A DNA stretch of 64,000 bases from Paraburkholderia sp. DHOC27. GTDB lineage: Bacteria > Pseudomonadota > Gammaproteobacteria > Burkholderiales > Burkholderiaceae. Every line of letters begins with the position of its first letter. The first letter of the stretch is position 1. Under the pieces are notes generated by a model that had not been told where the DNA came from, did no database searches, and saw only the letters and a program-made list of their open reading frames with translations. This document shows, piece by piece, positions 29,689 through 37,863 of the stretch. The translations under genes were made by a program, and so were the position numbers. Location of the stretch: assembly GCF_003429005.1 (NCBI RefSeq), contig NZ_QVQV01000001.1, positions 613,864-677,863 on the forward strand, read 5' to 3'.

Positions 29689-30879
29689 ATGGACGACTCC
29701 CTGAATTTCGACACTCTCGCGGTCCGCTCGGGCACGCAGCGCAGCGACTTCAACGAGCATTCGGAAGCGATCTTCCTCACGTCGAGCTTTGTGTTCGCCA
29801 GCGCCGCGGATGCCGCCGAGCGCTTCAAGAAGTCCGAGGACTATTACACGTACTCGCGCTTCACGAACCCTACGGTGACGATGTTTCAGGACCGTCTCGC
29901 GGCGCTCGAAGGCGGTGAGGCGTGCATGGCAACGGCGTCGGGCATGGCTGCGATCATGTCGGTGGTGATGTCGGCGTTGCAGGCGGGCGATCATCTGGTC
30001 AGCTCGCGCAGTCTGTTCGGCTCGACGCTCGGCATGTTTTCGCAGATTTTCAGCAAGTTCGGCATCGTCACGACCTTTGTCGATCCGACTGATCTGGATG
30101 CATGGAAGAACGCGATTCGTCCTGAAACCAAGATGTTTTTCCTCGAAACGCCGTCCAATCCGCTCACTGAGATCGCTGATATCGAAGCCATCGGCAAGAT
30201 CGCCAAGGCTGCGAACGCGCTGTTCGTCGTGGACAACTGCTTCTGCAGTCCCGCGCTGCAGCAGCCGTTGAAACTCGGCGCGGACGTGGTGATGCATTCG
30301 GCCACCAAGTTCCTCGACGGCCAGGGTCGGGTGCTGGGCGGCGCGCTGGTTGGCTCGAAGCAGTTCATCATGGAGAAGGTGTTTCCGTTCGTGCGCAGCG
30401 CGGGGCCGACCTTGTCCGCATTCAACGCATGGGTGCTGTTGAAGGGCATGGAAACGCTTTCACTGCGGGTCGAGAAGCAGTCGGACAATGCGCTGGAAAT
30501 CGCGCGCTGGCTGGAAACGCATCCCGCCGTGAAACGCGTGTTTTATCCGGGGCTTGAATCGCATCCGCAATATGCGCTGGCGAAGCGTCAGCAGAAAGCG
30601 GGCGGCGCGATCGTTTCGTTCGAACTGAAGGGCGACACACCCGAGGCGCAACGCGCGAACGCATGGCGTGTGATCGACAGCACGAAGATCTGTTCGATCA
30701 CCGGCAACCTGGGCGACACGCGTACGACGATCACGCATCCCGCCACGACCACGCACGGTCGTATTACGCCGGAAGCACGCGAGGCAGCGGGTATTACCGA
30801 GGGATTGATTCGCCTTGCGGTGGGACTCGAAAATGCGGGCGATATCCGCAATGACCTGGCGCGTGGGTTGGCTGGTTGA
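29689..30879 (+). CDS. metZ: O-succinylhomoserine sulfhydrylase
   Basis: PLP enzyme of the Cys/Met-metabolism family that forms homocysteine from O-succinylhomoserine and sulfide. The 396-residue protein starts at the ATG at 29689 (MDDSLNFDTLAVRSGTQ). It has YTYSRFTNPTVTMFQDRLAALEG, the PLP-binding Lys in VMHSATKFLDGQGRVLGG, and ICSITGNLGDTRTTITHPATTTHGR near the C-terminus. An upstream in-frame ATG at 29665 lacks family support. It lies behind the SAM-II-like leader, predicting repression at high SAM. Confidence 0.94.
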   Translation: MDDSLNFDTLAVRSGTQRSDFNEHSEAIFLTSSFVFASAADAAERFKKSEDYYTYSRFTNPTVTMFQDRLAALEGGEACMATASGMAAIMSVVMSALQAGDHLVSSRSLFGSTLGMFSQIFSKFGIVTTFVDPTDLDAWKNAIRPETKMFFLETPSNPLTEIADIEAIGKIAKAANALFVVDNCFCSPALQQPLKLGADVVMHSATKFLDGQGRVLGGALVGSKQFIMEKVFPFVRSAGPTLSAFNAWVLLKGMETLSLRVEKQSDNALEIARWLETHPAVKRVFYPGLESHPQYALAKRQQKAGGAIVSFELKGDTPEAQRANAWRVIDSTKICSITGNLGDTRTTITHPATTTHGRITPEAREAAGITEGLIRLAVGLENAGDIRNDLARGLAG

Positions 30880-30972
30880 GTCAGTTGGAGAGGTAGATGC
30901 TCAGAGCGGGGCGCCGGCCGGCCCCGACGTCTGCGTAAGCCACTGCCATCTGCGCCCAGCTTTGCGTGAAGA

Positions 30973-31752
30973 TCAATGCCGGACGGCGCGCCACTGACCC
31001 GGGGCGAGTCCAAAACGCCGCGTGAAAGCGTGCGTATAAGCGCTCTGATCGCCAAAGCCGACTTCGAGCGCGATCTCGGTGAGCGAGCGGCGTGGATCGG
31101 CTAACAACGTAATCGACATATCGAGCCGCAGACGTTGCAGGTAGCGGTGCGGCGTCTCGCCGAATGCCTCGATAAATAGCTGATGAAAGCGCCGCATGCC
31201 AAAGCCGCAGTGCGCGGCGAGATCGGCAATGCGTAGCGGTTCGGACAGATGTGCGCGCAGCCAGCGGTCGATGCGCGCAAAGTCCAACCCTGACCCTGGC
31301 GCATCATCTTGCGACGTGCCGCCTTCGGCGAGCATCGCCGCACATAGACGCGTGGCGGCGTGCCAGTGAAAGCGGCGCGCAGCGAGATCGTCGCCGTCTT
31401 GCATGCCACCTGCGGCGCTCGCTGCGATGCTGTTCACGAGCCGCGTCAACGACGCATCCACCGAAACCGCCCGGGCCCGGTCAAACAAACGCTGCGGCAC
31501 CGCAAGCGACGCCGCAGGCAAATCCAGCACCAGTTGCCGATTCTCGCCAATGCCCGCGTAATCGTGCTGCGCGCCGGCAGGGATCAGCCAGGCTGAACCG
31601 GCCTCGATCTCCTGGCCGACGCCATCCACCGACATGACCATTGAACCATCCAGCCCCAGTACGACCTGATGAAAGTCGTGCAGATCGGACGCCTCGATTG
31701 CGCCGTAGCGGCGCAACGAAACGCTGGGGGCAGTGATGGCAGCGTGGCTCAT
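30973..31752 (-). CDS. AraC-family regulator
   Basis: A 259-residue transcription factor. The N-terminal half is a cupin-like sensing domain (DLHDFHQVVLGLDGSMVMSV, GSAWLIPAGAQHDYAG). The C-terminal hundred residues form two helix-turn-helix units: LSEPLRIADLAAHCGFGMRRFHQLF and RSLTEIALEVGFGDQSAYTHAFTRRFGLAPGQWR. It is convergent with metZ and shares its orientation with the FKBP gene upstream. No target or ligand can be inferred. Confidence 0.92.
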   Translation of the reverse strand: MSHAAITAPSVSLRRYGAIEASDLHDFHQVVLGLDGSMVMSVDGVGQEIEAGSAWLIPAGAQHDYAGIGENRQLVLDLPAASLAVPQRLFDRARAVSVDASLTRLVNSIAASAAGGMQDGDDLAARRFHWHAATRLCAAMLAEGGTSQDDAPGSGLDFARIDRWLRAHLSEPLRIADLAAHCGFGMRRFHQLFIEAFGETPHRYLQRLRLDMSITLLADPRRSLTEIALEVGFGDQSAYTHAFTRRFGLAPGQWRAVRH

Positions 31753-31855
31753 GCGCGGCTTTTACGGGGCTTATGGGTAGCTGATACGTGGCTTGTACGT
31801 GGCGAGATTCACCTTGAACGCTCAAGCGGCGTTCGAGACGCCGCTCGAACCAGGC

Positions 31856-32197
31856 TCAAACGTCGAGCAGTTCGACTTCGAACACGAGCGTCGCATTCGG
31901 CGGAATCACACCGCCCGCGCCGCGAGCGCCATAGCCGAGTTGCGGCGGAATGGTCAGCTTGCGCACGCCGCCCACCTTCATGCCCTGGACGCCTTCGTCC
32001 CAGCCCTTGATGACCATGCCGCCGCCCAGCACGAACGCGAACGGGTCGTTGCGGTCTTTGCTCGAGTCGAACTTCTGGCCGTCGGTCAGCCAGCCGGTGT
32101 AATGCACGCTCACCGTTTTACCGGCGACGGCTTCGGCGCCGCTGCCTTCGGTCAAGTCTTCATATTTAAGGCCGGATTCGGTAGTCACGGTCGACAT
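31856..32197 (-). CDS. FKBP-type peptidyl-prolyl isomerase
   Basis: A single-domain cytoplasmic prolyl cis-trans isomerase of 113 residues. The whole FKBP fold is present: [52 protein letters not shown] and [14 protein letters not shown]. There is no signal peptide or chaperone insert, so it is the minimal type. An AAAGGAGC Shine-Dalgarno precedes the ATG. Confidence 0.95.
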   Translation of the reverse strand: MSTVTTESGLKYEDLTEGSGAEAVAGKTVSVHYTGWLTDGQKFDSSKDRNDPFAFVLGGGMVIKGWDEGVQGMKVGGVRKLTIPPQLGYGARGAGGVIPPNATLVFEVELLDV

Positions 32198-32653
32198 GAG
32201 CAGCTCCTTTAAGCGGTAGAAACCGCTATTGTAGGACGTTGCGGCGATGATGGGCGGTTGTTTTGCTGAGTCGCGGCCGGTGGCATCCGGAAGATGCGCG
32301 GTCTGTTTCGAGCCGCCGAGCAGCGTTCAATAGCGAGGTAGAAAACCCGCCCCGGCGATGAACATCCACATAGTGGCATCAAGTATCAATTGGACTGCTA
32401 AACGTTTCACAGTGGGAGCGCATTTCATGTGAACGCCGTGAATGCGGTAAGGGCGCGCTGCGATGCAAACGGTCGTGCGAACACGCAAAGGGTGCGATCG
32501 CCGGTAAGCTTGCGTCGGCGTCACACGGTTTCAATTCAATGCTTCATGCAATCCGTGTTTCGAGCCTCAGCGGCACTAACTATGCCTATAATGGGGTTAC
32601 ATTTTCAGTGTGCCATCAGGCGCAAGACACGCAACACGAAAGTCCGGAGCGTT
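32198..32653. other. Divergent intergenic region, FKBP / kinase-like gene
   Basis: 456 bases that are more AT-rich than their neighbours. TATAAT lies at 32587-32592, about 60 bases before the kinase-like gene start. The reading frame of that gene stays open upstream to 32429, but the extension is low-quality and spans the -10 box. Nothing else recognised. Confidence 0.5.
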
Positions 32654-33415
32654 ATGACATCCACGTCTGAGAGCCGTACCGCGTTTTTCGTCGCGGAAAC
32701 CGCGCTGTTTATGCGCGACCATGTGCTGTCGCTCGTGTCGCATGATTTGCGCGGTCCGTTGAATGCCATCCACAGCTGGGCCTACGTGCTCGAACGCAAA
32801 CTCGATGCCAACGACGCCGCCGCGCAACGCGCCATTGTCGGCATCCGCAGCGGGGTGGATCAGCAGGTGAAGCTGCTGGAATCGCTTGTCGATACCACGC
32901 GCGCGGGAACAAAGAATCTGGCGCTGGAGCGCGGTCCGTTTGCATTGCAGGCCTTGTTCTCGGATAGCGCGGACGAAGTTCGCGCGCAACTCGCACGCTC
33001 GCGTGGCGTATCGCTCACGTTCGATTCGGCGTTGTCCACGGAGCAATTCAACGGCGACCGCGAGCGCCTTTGCGAGGCGCTGTGGCTCATGCTCACGTTC
33101 GCGGTGGAAAGCAGTGCAGACGGTTCAACCGTAGCGCTCAACTCCAGTGTCGATGCCACGTCGTGGCACGCCACCGTCGTTTATGACGCCACCCCCGCCG
33201 CACTCGACGACGAAGCCCTGCCCCATCTGCTGGAACGCTTCGCGCGCATTCAGGCACGCGCACCGCGCGAAGCGGGCCGGATTGCCTGGGTGCTGGCGCT
33301 GTGCAAGCGGGTTGCCGAGGCGCATGGCGGCAGCTTCACGCAAGGCGAAGTACAGGAAGGGCAAGCCACCACGCTCGCCTTGCAGATCCCGCTCGTCGTA
33401 CCCGGCGGCGCGTAG
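32654..33415 (+). CDS. Soluble histidine-kinase-like protein with degenerate ATPase domain
   Basis: A 253-residue protein starting at the ATG at 32654 (MTSTSESRTAFFVAE), behind CCGGAGCG. Residues about 20-85 are a HisKA dimerisation/phosphoacceptor domain with the H-box SLVSHDLRGPLNAI (His30). The C-terminal part follows HATPase spacing (GDRERLCEALWLMLTFAVESS; ALCKRVAEAHGGSF) but lacks the N-box asparagine and the DxGxG of the G1 box. It has no membrane segment or sensor domain and no response regulator beside it. It may be a pseudokinase, a phosphotransfer protein or a decayed kinase. Confidence 0.8.
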   Translation: MTSTSESRTAFFVAETALFMRDHVLSLVSHDLRGPLNAIHSWAYVLERKLDANDAAAQRAIVGIRSGVDQQVKLLESLVDTTRAGTKNLALERGPFALQALFSDSADEVRAQLARSRGVSLTFDSALSTEQFNGDRERLCEALWLMLTFAVESSADGSTVALNSSVDATSWHATVVYDATPAALDDEALPHLLERFARIQARAPREAGRIAWVLALCKRVAEAHGGSFTQGEVQEGQATTLALQIPLVVPGGA

Positions 33416-33638
33416 CACGGCTCCACTCGCAAGGCACGGCGAAGTTGCCAGCGGCCGCGCGCACGGCGTGGGCCGCATGCCGCGCGATCAAAGCAAAAGC
33501 ACAAAAAACAAAACGACACGCGCGCGACCCACACGGCTCGCGCGTGCGTCACCCATGGGGCCACCCGACGCACGCCCTCTTTCAGCCCGCTTTCGTCCTC
33601 TATACTGACAACTTTGCTTGCCGGAGCCCATTCCCTTG

Positions 33639-34982
33639 ATGCAGGTTGTTGCCCTCATTGGTGCGTTGCTGCTCGTTGCACTCAACGGCTTTTTCGTGGC
33701 CGCCGAATTCGGTCTGGTGAAGTTGCGCCAGACGCGCGTGCAGAGCCTCGCCACGCAGCATGGCGTACGTGGACGACTCCTCGGCAAGGTGCACGGTCAT
33801 CTGGACGCCTACCTTTCCGCGTGCCAACTCGGCATCACGCTCGCCTCGCTCGGGCTTGGCTGGATTGGTGAACCCGCGTTCGCTGCATTGCTGACACCCG
33901 TCTTCAGGGTGTTCGGCATCGAATCGGAAAATGTGATTCACGGTGTCTCGCTGTTCTTCGCTTTTTCGTGCATTTCGTTCCTGCATATCGTGGTGGGCGA
34001 ACTCGCGCCCAAATCGCTCGCGATCCGCGAGTCCGAGAAGATTTCGCTGTGGACGGCCACGCCGCTCTACGGCTTTTACTGGGCCATGTACCCGGCCATC
34101 TGGCTGCTGAACGCCAGCGCGAATGCCGTGCTGCGGCTGGCGGGACTCGCGGCGGGTCACGGCAGCGACGCGCATTACTCCACGGAAGAACTCAAACTCA
34201 TCCTGCGTGGCCGCAGCGCGCGTGTCACGAACGGCGGCCCGAATTTGCCGGAAGATGCCTATAGCCAGGACGAGTGGAACACCATCGCACACTCGCTGGA
34301 TTTTTCGCGCATGACGGTATCCGACCTGATGCGGCCGGCCTTCGAAATGGTGGGACTGCGGCGCGATCTGCCGCTCCACGACAACATGCAGGTGGTGGCG
34401 AGGCACCGCTTCAGCCGCTATCCGTTGTTCGAAGACGGCTCGGGCGAGCGTGTGATGGGCATGATCCATCTGAAGGATCTGCTGCTGGCGCGCCAGGCGG
34501 GTGGAACGCTCGAAGACCTGGCGAAATACACGCGGCCGGTTCAGTACGTGCAGCCCGAGATGCCCGCGCTCGAACTGTTTCGCCGCTTTCGCAAGGGCGC
34601 GCCGCATATGGCGCTGGTCGGTCACAAGAATGCCGCGCCGATCGGTTTTCTCACGCTCGATAATCTGCTGGGCGCGCTGGTCGGGCAGATCCACGATGAG
34701 TTCCGCCAAGGCGATGCAGACTGGACCCGCATGGACGACGGCACGCTGATGGGCAAGGGCAGCTTGCCGGTGGTCTCGCTGGAGCGGGCGCTAGGCATCG
34801 ACATCGACGAAGGCCGCGCGGAATCGGTGGGCGGACTGGTGATTCAGGCGCTCAACGACTTGCCGAGCGAAGGGCAGCGCATCGACTTCGACCGCTTCGA
34901 CATCGTGGTCAAGAAGATGAAGGGGCCGCGCATTTTGCTCGTGCGCGTGTATCCGAAAGAATTCGACGACGAAGGCGGCTAA
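33639..34982 (+). CDS. HlyC/CorC-family (CNNM-CBS) membrane protein
   Basis: A 447-residue protein of the family linked to Mg/Co efflux or transport. It has an N-terminal CNNM/DUF21 membrane domain (about 1-200: VVALIGALLLVALNGFFVAAEFGLVK, several helices, VVGELAPKSLAI). A CBS pair follows (about 215-335: MTVSDLMRPAFEMVGL, FSRYPLFEDGSGERVMGMIHLKD), then the C-terminal CorC_HlyC domain (SLPVVSLERALGIDIDE). I use the ATG at 33639; a TTG at 33618 would add seven residues and is equally possible. It is convergent with treY. Confidence 0.88.
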   Translation: MQVVALIGALLLVALNGFFVAAEFGLVKLRQTRVQSLATQHGVRGRLLGKVHGHLDAYLSACQLGITLASLGLGWIGEPAFAALLTPVFRVFGIESENVIHGVSLFFAFSCISFLHIVVGELAPKSLAIRESEKISLWTATPLYGFYWAMYPAIWLLNASANAVLRLAGLAAGHGSDAHYSTEELKLILRGRSARVTNGGPNLPEDAYSQDEWNTIAHSLDFSRMTVSDLMRPAFEMVGLRRDLPLHDNMQVVARHRFSRYPLFEDGSGERVMGMIHLKDLLLARQAGGTLEDLAKYTRPVQYVQPEMPALELFRRFRKGAPHMALVGHKNAAPIGFLTLDNLLGALVGQIHDEFRQGDADWTRMDDGTLMGKGSLPVVSLERALGIDIDEGRAESVGGLVIQALNDLPSEGQRIDFDRFDIVVKKMKGPRILLVRVYPKEFDDEGG

Positions 34983-35016
34983 CAGACGTCTTAAGCACAC
35001 GCCTCAAGCACACGCC

Positions 35017-37863
35017 TCAAGCCTTCGGCACCCCATCCTCCACCAGCACCGCCACCGGCATATTCGCCAACGCATCGCGCAGATACAGCAAGCCGTCGTC
35101 GTTCACCTTGGGCGCGGCCGGACTCAGCCAGTCGAACAACGCGCGCGACTTCAGCTCTTCGGGCATTTCAATCGCGGTATCATCCCATTGCGTGGCATCG
35201 ACCAGCGGCGCATCGCCACCTTCCTCGAGCAAACCCGCAGCGAGATGCGTGGCGATCGTGACCGCCCAGGCGTTCGCGTGCCGGCGTGCAAACGCAACCA
35301 CATGCCCCGCCTGTTTGCCCGTGACCTTGAGCGGCACATACGCCCCTTCGCTCAACAGTGCCGGCAGATGCGCGCGCAAGGCCAGCAAACGCTGCACGAC
35401 GGCGAGTTTGATGCGGCCGTTGCGCCACTCCGGCAAGAATTCCGACGGCGGCGTTTCAGCGAGCCACGCCTGACGCTGAGCAAAATCCACGGGCCGGCGG
35501 TTGTCGGGATCCACCAGACTGAAGTCCCATAGCTCGGTGCCTTGATATAGATCCGGTACGCCTGGCGACGTGAGGCGCAGCACGGTCTGTTGCAAACTGT
35601 TGATCGCACCGGCCTGGCCAATGCGTGCTACGAGCGCGGACAGTTCGCGCAGGAATCCATCACGCCGCTGCGGCGCGAGGATATCGAACAGGAACGTACG
35701 GCATGCTTCTTCATACGCCTCGTCGGGCGCGAACCATGTGGTGCGTAACTTCGCTTCGCGCAGCGCCTTCAATTGCCACTGTGCGACCCGTTCCGCGAGT
35801 TCCTTCACACCGTCCTCGTCGTCGGGCAAGAGTTCGGGCGGCCAGCAACCCACCAGCGTTTGATACAGCATCGCCTCGGGACCCGGTCCCGGCGCCCAGT
35901 TTTCATCGAGACTCGTGACGTTGCCGTCGAGCGCACGACGTTGCGGCGCGTTCAAGGTCGACCACGCGCGCAGTGTCGCGCTCCAGTCCTGTGCGATTTC
36001 GCTGAGCACGGCAAGGCGCGCCCGCACGTCTTCGCCACGCTTGTGATCGTGCGTCGCCGTGGCCAGCATGGCATGCGGGAAACGCTTCGCGCGCTCCGCG
36101 TTGGCGGCGTGAAACTCGTCAATGGAAAAGGCAAATTCACCGGGGTCCGAGCCCACCTCGTTGCGTGACAGCAAACGGCCGTACCTGTAGCACGCCGTAT
36201 CTTCGACCGCCTTGGCGGCCACCGGCGCGGTCAATTGCGAAAAGAGCGTCTGCGCGGTGCGTCGCGACGAGCCCGCGTGACTGAACTGCGTGCCGTTCTG
36301 GCCGGGTTGCGCCGCGCCGCCCGGACGAGCCACCACGGCTTCCTCCGCCGCGCTGCCGCCCAGCCATGCGTCGACCTGATCGAGCACACCGTAATCCGCC
36401 GGCGACAAGGTCTCACGCGCCCCCGCCAATGCCTGGTTGAAGTAGACGTTGTCGGCTTCGGTGCGCAAGCCGTTTTGCGGATAGATGCGGTACACCGGAA
36501 AATGCACCACCAGTTCGGTCAGCACGCGCCGTAACGCGGTGAACGTGAAGTCGCGCGTGGCAAGCGAATCGCGCGCGATCCGATGCAATGCGCGCGCCGC
36601 ACGGTCCAGTTCCGCCGCGAGATTTTCCGCCAGAATCTTGCGCCGGGCCATGAGCGCTTCGTCGGCAAACTCCGGGCTGCGTCCGCTGAGATCGGCCCAC
36701 GTTGCAGCGAGCGTCTCGGCGCCCGCCGGGTCGTGCAGCAACGCGCCCACCTCGGTCATGAAGTCGTAGCCCGTCGTGCCATGCACGGGCCAGTCTTCGC
36801 GTAGCGGCTCACCACGGCCCAGAATCTTTTCCACCACCACATAGGGCTCGCCCTCGCGCAGTTCACCGAGCCGTTGCCGCAGCCGCTGACAATATTCACG
36901 CGGCTCAGCGAGCCCATCTACGTGATCGATCCGCACGCCATCAATCACGCCTTCTGCGTAGAGGCGAAACGGCAGTACGTGGACTGCGTCGAACACTTCC
37001 GGACGCTCGACCCGCATGCCAGCCAGCGTGCTGATATCGAAGAAGCGCCGCCAGTTCACTTCATCGGACGCCGTGCGCCACCAGGCGAGCCGGAAATGCT
37101 GACGTTCGAGCAGGCGATGCAAGCGGTCGCGTCCAGCGGGATCGCTTGCGGAGTAATGCGCAAGCGCGATGTCGATCGCGGCCGTGCCGTTCTGTGCCGC
37201 GAATTCACGCAGCGCAGCGCACGCCTCAGCCGCGCGCGGTTGATCGGCGGGTTGCGTCGTCAATCCCTGGAAGCGTTCAGCGAGCGCGCTCAGATCGGCG
37301 CGGCCCGCGCTGTGCAGGATCGCGGCGTAATCGACCGGGCACACCGGACCGACGTGCGGCCCATACGCGATATGGAAGTGCCCCTTGTCCTTGTCGAAGC
37401 GCAGTTCGATGCGTCCCGCCGCCAGTTCGTCGCCATACGAACCGCCGAGACACGGCAGCAACACCTTGCCGCGCAAGGCCGGGTCGGGCGAATGCCAGTC
37501 AATGTCGAAGTGGCGCGCGTACGTGCTGTGCCTTCCCCATTGCAGGATGTCGAGCCACCACGCGTTGCTCGATCCGCCCACGCCCATGTGATTCGGCACG
37601 ACGTCGATGATGAGCCCCATGCCGCGCTCACGCAGTTTGTCGACGAGCCGCTTGAGTGCCGCTTCGCCGCCGCATTCTTCGCTGACCTTACTGTAGTCGA
37701 CGGTGTCGTAGCCGTGCATCGAGCCCGGTTCGGCAGTGGTGATGGGCGACGCGTAAAGATGGCTGACGCCGAGTGCGGCGAAATACTCGACGTGCTTGAG
37801 GGCATCGTCGAAGGTGAAGTCGCGATGGAACTGAAGCCGGAGCGTAGAGCGCGGGACGGTCAT
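35017..37863 (-). CDS. treY: Maltooligosyl trehalose synthase TreY
   Basis: Converts the reducing end of alpha-1,4-glucan to a trehalosyl unit, which TreZ releases. The 948-residue protein is large because of the TreY-specific insertions. It has the GH13 regions DVVPNHMG (about 88-95), GVRIDHVDGLAEP with nucleophile Asp313, and VVEKILG with acid/base Glu345. The N-terminal PRSTLRLQFHRDFTFDDA is typical of TreY. Its ATG overlaps the malQ stop (ATGA, 37860-37863). It is last in the glycan cluster and convergent with the CorC-type gene. Confidence 0.95.
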   Translation of the reverse strand: MTVPRSTLRLQFHRDFTFDDALKHVEYFAALGVSHLYASPITTAEPGSMHGYDTVDYSKVSEECGGEAALKRLVDKLRERGMGLIIDVVPNHMGVGGSSNAWWLDILQWGRHSTYARHFDIDWHSPDPALRGKVLLPCLGGSYGDELAAGRIELRFDKDKGHFHIAYGPHVGPVCPVDYAAILHSAGRADLSALAERFQGLTTQPADQPRAAEACAALREFAAQNGTAAIDIALAHYSASDPAGRDRLHRLLERQHFRLAWWRTASDEVNWRRFFDISTLAGMRVERPEVFDAVHVLPFRLYAEGVIDGVRIDHVDGLAEPREYCQRLRQRLGELREGEPYVVVEKILGRGEPLREDWPVHGTTGYDFMTEVGALLHDPAGAETLAATWADLSGRSPEFADEALMARRKILAENLAAELDRAARALHRIARDSLATRDFTFTALRRVLTELVVHFPVYRIYPQNGLRTEADNVYFNQALAGARETLSPADYGVLDQVDAWLGGSAAEEAVVARPGGAAQPGQNGTQFSHAGSSRRTAQTLFSQLTAPVAAKAVEDTACYRYGRLLSRNEVGSDPGEFAFSIDEFHAANAERAKRFPHAMLATATHDHKRGEDVRARLAVLSEIAQDWSATLRAWSTLNAPQRRALDGNVTSLDENWAPGPGPEAMLYQTLVGCWPPELLPDDEDGVKELAERVAQWQLKALREAKLRTTWFAPDEAYEEACRTFLFDILAPQRRDGFLRELSALVARIGQAGAINSLQQTVLRLTSPGVPDLYQGTELWDFSLVDPDNRRPVDFAQRQAWLAETPPSEFLPEWRNGRIKLAVVQRLLALRAHLPALLSEGAYVPLKVTGKQAGHVVAFARRHANAWAVTIATHLAAGLLEEGGDAPLVDATQWDDTAIEMPEELKSRALFDWLSPAAPKVNDDGLLYLRDALANMPVAVLVEDGVPKA

